From: a virus
IMG/VR virus record: IMGVR_UViG_3300035138_000016
Span: 1 to 31,010 of that record
DNA length: 31,010 nucleotides
Reading direction: 5' to 3' (one strand)
Positions 26,035 through 31,010 of this stretch are shown piece by piece. The notes beneath the pieces were generated by a model that was given only the letters and a program-made list of their open reading frames with translations, was not told where the DNA came from and did not search any database. The first letter of the stretch is position 1. Every line of letters begins with the position of its first letter. The translations under genes were made by a program, and so were the position numbers.

Positions 26035-27724
26035 TGTTAATTTTCCTCAAGTAATGCACTGTTTGCATTGAGTTGTTGAGATATGGGGCAAATACTTTGT
26101 CAACATGTTCTTTGCTCCTACACTTATTAAGCTGTAAAAATATCTCATCTACCATCCAATCATCGAGTGCAACGCTCTGAAACTTGGAAAATTCACGACC
26201 TCTTTTAATATCTCGAAGTGATTTTTTACGCCACAGTGTAAGGTCTTGCTTTTGTGCTTGCTCGACCACTTCATCCTCGTCGTCACTCTCTTGGTTATCG
26301 TCCTCACTATTGCCAGCACCAGGCTCTTTGCTAATTTCATTCATCCTGAGTGACTGCTCTTTTCTAGCTGATCGCATCTCTTCATCAACCAAGTCCTCTA
26401 CTAAAACAACCTTGCCACCCTTAATGTAATGATTAAGACCAATCGGCTCTCTACCTTCTAACTGTCTGATTTCATCAACACTCAAAACACCACTCTCTAA
26501 TCTAATCTTTTCGACCTCTGCCTCTGTCTTGGCATCGACTGGGTCAACATCGGTATAGATAAACTTGAAGTCAGCAAAGCCAAAGTCTTGCTGGATGATG
26601 TCAGTAAACATGTCCTCAAGGAAAGCTGCGACTGGTCTCATGCCTCGCTCTTGTCCCATCTCTTGCTGAGTTTCAGAGCTAGACTTATTTATTTGATGTG
26701 TAAAGCCAATGTCTTGAGGTGGCACTCCAAACACTGTACAAGTCAATTGCAAGATCCATTGCTCAAACCTTTCGTATCCGACCTCTTCTGGTTTCTTAAC
26801 AGGTACAAACTCTGCACCGCTTGGGATTGGTTTAATGCGTCGATTGTTTCTAAAGTTACCAGCCAACATTGAGTTAAAGTATCTCTCAAACTTCTTGATC
26901 TGATCTGCTGTCCAGCCCTCTGGCATTTTCAAGAAGCCCTCGGGCATATTACCATCACTAAACCAACGGTATGAATAGAGAGAGCCTTGCAATGCAGACT
27001 CAGCTTGAATAATAATCGACTCAATTGGAGAGAGACCATAAACAGTGTTTGATCGTGGAGACCTAACACGATAAATCAAATCGTCCATTGTCAGTCTGAC
27101 AACCACGCTCCCACCAATCACTTGGGCATAAGCATTTTGTGGTGGCTCTGGGATACGACCATAGTCATCAACATAAACCTTAATGGTAGAGGCATCAACA
27201 AGTTTGAGCTCTCCCAAAAATTGACCACCTCTTGTTTTCATTCTCTCCAAAGCAATAGCCCCAACAACAAAGTAGTCCTCAAGTATGGACTCTACAAATT
27301 GCCTATATCCACTTGATCTGCCCAATGGTTTCTTAAAGAATGCCTTGACTAATTTAACTCTAGGATCGTCTTTATTTAGGTCTTGATCTGGGTCTTCGGT
27401 GGTAATGTCCCAGTTTAGCTTGAGGACTTTGGTTTTTAGGTAGTCAATACATGATCGAGCAATGGGGTAATGGACTGAGAAGTTTCTGAGAGTTGAGTAG
27501 TCAATGCGTCCCTCTGGTTTTTCTTTACGTCTGCCTGTGTCAATAAAGTTAAAGCCTGGGGGCAAGTCCCACATAAAAGTTTCTTTTACGCCGTTACTCT
27601 TTTCTGGAGACATTAAAGCGACTTGCTTTTCCAGCATCTCACTCAATTGGTCTGATAAAAGTTGAGAAACCTTGTTGGTTATCGGTTTGGTTAAGTAGTC
27701 TAGGAAGTTGTTGGGTTTGCTCAT
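26000..27724 (-). CDS. Portal protein, 574 aa
   Basis: The start at 27724 has a clear AGAGGAG site and lies within the end of the terminase gene (86-base overlap). Features of HK97/SPP1-type portals: an N-terminal helical region, the DPPxF-like WDLPPGFNFIDTGR, YSTLRNFSVHYPIARSCIDY, VDASTIKVYVDDYGRIPEPP, YGLSPIESIIIQAESALQGS, and the wing/stem around CTVFGVPPQDIGFT with QINKSSSETQQEMGQERGM. The C-terminal 120 residues are acidic (QESDDEDEVVEQAQ) and may bind scaffold. The portal is the DNA entry ring and docks the terminase. Length is normal. Confidence 0.92.
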   Translation of the reverse strand: MSKPNNFLDYLTKPITNKVSQLLSDQLSEMLEKQVALMSPEKSNGVKETFMWDLPPGFNFIDTGRRKEKPEGRIDYSTLRNFSVHYPIARSCIDYLKTKVLKLNWDITTEDPDQDLNKDDPRVKLVKAFFKKPLGRSSGYRQFVESILEDYFVVGAIALERMKTRGGQFLGELKLVDASTIKVYVDDYGRIPEPPQNAYAQVIGGSVVVRLTMDDLIYRVRSPRSNTVYGLSPIESIIIQAESALQGSLYSYRWFSDGNMPEGFLKMPEGWTADQIKKFERYFNSMLAGNFRNNRRIKPIPSGAEFVPVKKPEEVGYERFEQWILQLTCTVFGVPPQDIGFTHQINKSSSETQQEMGQERGMRPVAAFLEDMFTDIIQQDFGFADFKFIYTDVDPVDAKTEAEVEKIRLESGVLSVDEIRQLEGREPIGLNHYIKGGKVVLVEDLVDEEMRSARKEQSLRMNEISKEPGAGNSEDDNQESDDEDEVVEQAQKQDLTLWRKKSLRDIKRGREFSKFQSVALDDWMVDEIFLQLNKCRSKEHVDKVFAPYLNNSMQTVHYLRKINNDLDHIIKTQD

Positions 27725-29123
27725 TTAGCTCCTCTTGATAAAAATCGAGTATTCCTACTCTACCAGCATACGAGGTATAGTCTGCAATTGCTAGAGCATC
27801 GGCATAGTCAGGTGATGACATACCGAGTTTTTTCATTTTGTCTTTGCTGACTATTCTCAGTTTACCACGAGACGTGACCTCGTACATTAGTGATGGCAAT
27901 TCGTACAAGAGCTTAGAGTTGTCGGGTATGTCAATCTCATTTTTCTCAAATCGCTCTCTTAGATTCCAAAATATCTCGGTTTTGAGATTGTCAAACCGTT
28001 CTTGGTCGCTTGGTGTTGCACCAAAGTTGACACCTATAACGGACAAACCCTTCTCGTCTAGGATGTCGAAAACACCGCCACCTACGCCGATATCGTCTAC
28101 ACCTATTTTGACACAATTATATTCGCTATACAACTGGATTGCACGACCCGCTGTTTTTGTCAATGCTTTACCAATATACCCCTCGACATGTAAGATCTTT
28201 CCCCCCTGGTAAATAATAAACACCGTACTGTCTGTACCAAATCGAGCCACGTCAATACCCATAACAATAGGACTCTCATCTTTGGGATTGATTGTTTTTT
28301 CGATAGCTCTTTCGACCCACGATAATGGTATGAGTGTATCCTCACCTTCAACTGGAAACTCACCCAACACACGAGACTTGAATATTGGTGAAGTCCTACC
28401 CCACTCATCCTCCATTTGTTTGATCCATTCACGTGTAACTAAACCAGGGATCACGTTTTTACCTTCTTTGACGTTTGGACTATCCTCACAGGAGATGACA
28501 ATTTTGTTGTACTTTGGATTTTTGAAAGCATCATAAAACATCCCTGCTGGTCTGGTTGGGTTTCCGATTGCTAGAAACCTAGAGTTTGGAGAGGTAAGTA
28601 AACCGTTTGATGCTTCCCAGATATCGTCACTTACGCCTGGAGCTTCATCAAATACAACTAGGATATTGGGGGAGTGATGCCCTTGAAACTTATCAGCCTC
28701 GTTTGTTGAGAAACCAATAGCAAAATGCTCGTCGGTTATGGTGAGCTTGTTAGTTAAGAGCTCCCCGCCTATTGGCATCTTTGATTTTCGGTGAATACGA
28801 TTGATCTCAGCCCACAACACATTGATGACCTGATTCCATGTTGGTGCGGTCGTAATGACTTTCGATGGTCTGAAAGCAGTTAAAAACCATAAAACTGTAC
28901 GAGCAGAGACATGAGACTTACCAACACCGTGACCGCTTCTTACTGCTGTAAATGGATTATCACGCACTGACTGCATGACTTCGATTTGTTTATCCCAAAT
29001 AGTGTGACCGTGGTATTCAACACCACCCAAAACATTATCACTAAACCAGATCGGATCTTGGCATTTTTTAAGGAGTTGTTTCATCTCCGTCTTCGTCATC
29101 GTCGAGGAGTTTGAGGATATCAT
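27639..29123 (-). CDS. terL: Terminase large subunit
   Basis: The packaging ATPase-nuclease. Walker A SGHGVGKS (63-70), Walker B ILVVFDEA (154-161) with catalytic Glu160, coupling region LAIGNPTRP, and the RNase H-like nuclease with Asp291 (VMGIDVARFG), Asp343 (VKIGVDDIG) and Asp442 (SPDYADAL). All key residues are present, so it should be active. It cuts and pumps the genome into the prohead through the portal. The first Met is at 29123, 56 bases inside the small subunit; in-frame ATGs at 29099 and 29084 are alternatives and none has a good ribosome binding site, so the true start is open. The end overlaps the portal. Confidence 0.96.
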   Translation of the reverse strand: MISSNSSTMTKTEMKQLLKKCQDPIWFSDNVLGGVEYHGHTIWDKQIEVMQSVRDNPFTAVRSGHGVGKSHVSARTVLWFLTAFRPSKVITTAPTWNQVINVLWAEINRIHRKSKMPIGGELLTNKLTITDEHFAIGFSTNEADKFQGHHSPNILVVFDEAPGVSDDIWEASNGLLTSPNSRFLAIGNPTRPAGMFYDAFKNPKYNKIVISCEDSPNVKEGKNVIPGLVTREWIKQMEDEWGRTSPIFKSRVLGEFPVEGEDTLIPLSWVERAIEKTINPKDESPIVMGIDVARFGTDSTVFIIYQGGKILHVEGYIGKALTKTAGRAIQLYSEYNCVKIGVDDIGVGGGVFDILDEKGLSVIGVNFGATPSDQERFDNLKTEIFWNLRERFEKNEIDIPDNSKLLYELPSLMYEVTSRGKLRIVSKDKMKKLGMSSPDYADALAIADYTSYAGRVGILDFYQEELNEQTQQLPRLLNQTDNQQGFSTFIRPIE

Positions 29124-29523
29124 TGATTGTAACTTTCCCAGAGTGTTCGACCGCTTTTTTGGTTGCTGGGTATTTGTCTAATAACTTCAAAAGCGTGTCT
29201 AAATATTTATGTTTTACCCCGTAGTCAGGACGCTCAAACATTTCGTCTTTTGTAGTCCATATACGAGTGGCGTTTTCTAATGCCTCAATTACTACTTCGA
29301 GTATCTTGTCCTCACCTAGACCCTTTTGTCTGATAAGCTCTGCTATAGGAGCCTCCACGCCACGTTTTTCAATGTTGACCGTCGCATTCTTTGCAGTATT
29401 CGGACTATACCCAGCGTCTAATGCTGCTTGATGTTTGCTTTTGCCCTCAGCGATGCCTTTAGCATATTTTCTTTGGCGTACGTTAAGACCATCCAATGGT
29501 GATGTGGTTTTTTCGTCTGACAT
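29068..29523 (-). CDS. terS: Terminase small subunit
   Basis: A 151-residue protein. N-terminal HTH-type DNA-binding part of the terminase_2 sort (LNVRQRKYAKGIAEGKSKHQ, AALDAGYSPNTAKNATVNI), an oligomerisation region with helices (EDKILEVVIEALENA; KYLDTLLKLLDKYP), and an acidic tail (LKLLDDDEDGDETTP) that overlaps the large subunit gene. It recognises the packaging signal and delivers it to TerL. No ribosome binding site is seen; an extended -10 promoter (29530-29538) lies so close that its transcript would be leaderless. Confidence 0.92.
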   Translation of the reverse strand: MSDEKTTSPLDGLNVRQRKYAKGIAEGKSKHQAALDAGYSPNTAKNATVNIEKRGVEAPIAELIRQKGLGEDKILEVVIEALENATRIWTTKDEMFERPDYGVKHKYLDTLLKLLDKYPATKKAVEHSGKVTINDILKLLDDDEDGDETTP

Positions 29524-29529
29524 GATTTC

Positions 29530-29538
29530 ATTATAACA
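29530..29538 (-). promoter_or_regulatory. Extended -10 promoter directly before terS
   Basis: TGTTATAAT on the minus strand (29538-29530) matches the extended -10 consensus TGnTATAAT perfectly. No good -35 is present 17 bases upstream. The expected start site falls at about 29524-29523, at the A of the terS ATG, which would give a leaderless mRNA. Confidence 0.5.
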
Positions 29539-29543
29539 GTTGA

Positions 29544-31010
29544 CTAATCAATAAAGATATGCCTGTGCTCCTCGCACTTCTTTACCTTCTTTGTAACACC
29601 GTTGGCTAGACACAAAGGACATGGGTCATTGCGTCCCACCTCAGTTTTATTTGCCACCGTAAACGCTTTTTTATCTTCTTTGCTTAAAACACCCTCAATA
29701 AACTCACCAGCTCTCATGCGATCGTTTACCTCAATGGCTCTCTCAAATATTTCTACCCACTTCTCGTTTTCTCTCTCCCAAGTTGTCTCAGTAGCCCATT
29801 TATATGCACGCTCAACGATATCTTTGGCAACCTTCTTGTTTCTGTTTTTGTAAAACCACATCAATTTTTCGACTGCATCTTCTACATTAGAGACTGGTCT
29901 GATAACCTCATTATCCATTTGACCGAAACAAACAAACTCTGTGGGTGTAGACCCTGATTTGAATGCAAAACCCCTTGCTGTCTTTGGATCAAAACCGCCG
30001 TGTGTATTTAATATGTCAGGCACGCTTGTAATGTTTGGTGCGAAAATAGGTGTTTTTGTAGCCATTGCCTCAGTAATAGACAATCCCCAGCCCTCACCCA
30101 AAGTAGTGGTTAGCACTGCATCGGCAGCGTTATACAACTCGTTGACTGTTTCGATAGGCACGCCCACGCTTGGATTGAATGTTTTAGGTACTGCAAAATC
30201 TTTTTGAGTCAATCCTAAGTTTCGAGCGATATCAAACAGGTTGCCACCCTGATCATGGTAAGCATTACAGTGTAGATATAAAAATGAGTTAGGCACTTGT
30301 TTTTTAAACTCTTTGTACACCATAAGAGTACGCATCAAATCTTTTCTGATCTGGTTACGATTGACGTTGATAATCAGGAAAGTGTCATCGTTCATCACTC
30401 CCTCTGAGTACATGGCTCTAAAATGATGACGCTTGAGCTCATATTTTTTCTCGTTACTAACTGGGTAAAAATCTTTTGTGTTAGTACCGTGTTGGATCAC
30501 TTCAACTCTACCTTTGAGTTTATTCTGGTCGCTATCATGTTTAAGCATTTCTTTTCTACCAAACTCACAGTATGCAACTGGGAAGTTTGTTTTTGCAATC
30601 GCATTGTCAACCCAGTTTTGTTTGAGCATTCCGTCAACTGGGTAGTAGCCGACCCACACAAAGTTATTACCTCTAAACTTAGAGAGCAATGTGTTTCTCT
30701 GCATTTGCCTCAAGCTTTCTGCAAAGCCAAGGCCTGTGTCTCTCGATCTGGCCTCGATAATAAAATGGTCTTGGATGGTAAAAAGGATGTCGTACGGTGG
30801 TTGCAATTCTTTTGAGCCACCAGCTAACACACTGAGTGCGTATTCTCTACCATACATGTCGCCTGAGTTTGGTCTTTTGGCTGGGACTAGAGCATTAAGG
30901 TAGGGATATTTTTCGTCAAACTCTTGTCTGTTAAACGACCCGTCGTAGTTAATACCGATCATGTCGATGATAAATTTAACAGTCTTATGAAGCTCTGAGA
31001 GCACGTTGCG
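29544..31010 (-). CDS. GT4-type glycosyltransferase with SEC-C-like zinc tail (5' end outside window)
   Basis: The frame is open to the window edge; the GTG at 31004 is probably not the true start, as the N-terminal Rossmann region seems to be missing its first strand (upstream codons R-N continue the frame). Numbered from 31004, the second domain has INVNRNQIRKDLMRTLMVYK and the EX7E motif GEGWGLSITEAMA (Glu304, Glu312), which bind the sugar nucleotide in GT-B retaining enzymes. The C-terminus VGRNDPCPLCLANG...KKCEEH (Cys462, Cys465, Cys477, His480) is a variant SEC-C zinc motif. Could glycosylate virion proteins or host surface; target unknown. It ends 20 bases before terS. Confidence 0.87.
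   Translation of the reverse strand, partial: RNVLSELHKTVKFIIDMIGINYDGSFNRQEFDEKYPYLNALVPAKRPNSGDMYGREYALSVLAGGSKELQPPYDILFTIQDHFIIEARSRDTGLGFAESLRQMQRNTLLSKFRGNNFVWVGYYPVDGMLKQNWVDNAIAKTNFPVAYCEFGRKEMLKHDSDQNKLKGRVEVIQHGTNTKDFYPVSNEKKYELKRHHFRAMYSEGVMNDDTFLIINVNRNQIRKDLMRTLMVYKEFKKQVPNSFLYLHCNAYHDQGGNLFDIARNLGLTQKDFAVPKTFNPSVGVPIETVNELYNAADAVLTTTLGEGWGLSITEAMATKTPIFAPNITSVPDILNTHGGFDPKTARGFAFKSGSTPTEFVCFGQMDNEVIRPVSNVEDAVEKLMWFYKNRNKKVAKDIVERAYKWATETTWERENEKWVEIFERAIEVNDRMRAGEFIEGVLSKEDKKAFTVANKTEVGRNDPCPLCLANGVTKKVKKCEEHRHIFID

Noticed and set aside
1-31010. UGA recoded as an amino acid, as in some uncultivated bacterial lineages
   Set aside because: Many genes end in TGA overlapping the next ATG, and coding frames do not continue past UGA.
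1-31010. Integrase, repressor, att site or other sign of lysogeny
   Set aside because: None seen. The partial HTH gene at 1-164 could be an excisionase, but that alone does not show lysogeny.

Overview
The window is one continuous piece of a tailed double-stranded DNA phage (or prophage) with siphovirus architecture. Every gene I can support lies on the minus strand, so transcription runs from high to low coordinates. Genes are tightly packed, with many ATGA start/stop overlaps and strong AAGGAG-type ribosome binding sites. UGA is used as a stop in many of these overlaps, so this is not a UGA-recoding lineage. The SD strength, sigma70-type promoters, XkdF-like protease, YopX-like protein and M23 lysin suggest a Gram-positive-type host, but the host cannot be fixed from this sequence. 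No integrase, repressor or portable DNA polymerase is visible.

Layout in transcription order. (1) 31010-25168, packaging and portal: a 5'-truncated glycosyltransferase with a SEC-C-like zinc tail, small and large terminase, portal, and a MuF-like head morphogenesis protein. (2) 25166-18675, head: an unknown protein, a fibre-like protein placed unusually in the head module, a small CxxC protein, then a promoter plus terminator-like leader ahead of a protease/scaffold gene with an apparent nested in-frame scaffold start, and the major capsid protein. (3) 18618-12008, connector and tail: adaptor, closure, gp10-like protein, tail terminator, tail tube, a -1 frameshift chaperone pair, tape measure with fifteen 11-residue repeats, and Dit. 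(4) 11997-8760, tail tip: a small fibre, a hub/Tal-like protein and two unknown tip proteins. (5) 8746-7306, lysis: a membrane coiled-coil protein, an M23 endopeptidase and a holin-like protein.

(6) 7305-6461 has no credible gene. It is dense with nested hairpins, two terminator-like hairpins and a cloverleaf-like tRNA-like element. It looks like a large structured noncoding RNA region, reminiscent of the ornate phage RNAs (GOLLD/ROOL) that occur near tRNAs, although identity with either is unproven.

(7) 6460-1, early/DNA metabolism: small zinc-ribbon and unknown proteins, a YopX-like protein, a Rad52-like annealase, a small protein ending in an SSB-type acidic tip, two PD-(D/E)XK nuclease-fold proteins, several tiny genes (three shorter than 55 codons), SSB, and a partial HTH gene at the edge. 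Two promoters near 6160-6182 and 2174-2202 share a palindromic element over the -35 box, which suggests one regulator acting on the whole early block. Annealase, RecB-like nuclease and SSB together make a plausible phage recombination module.
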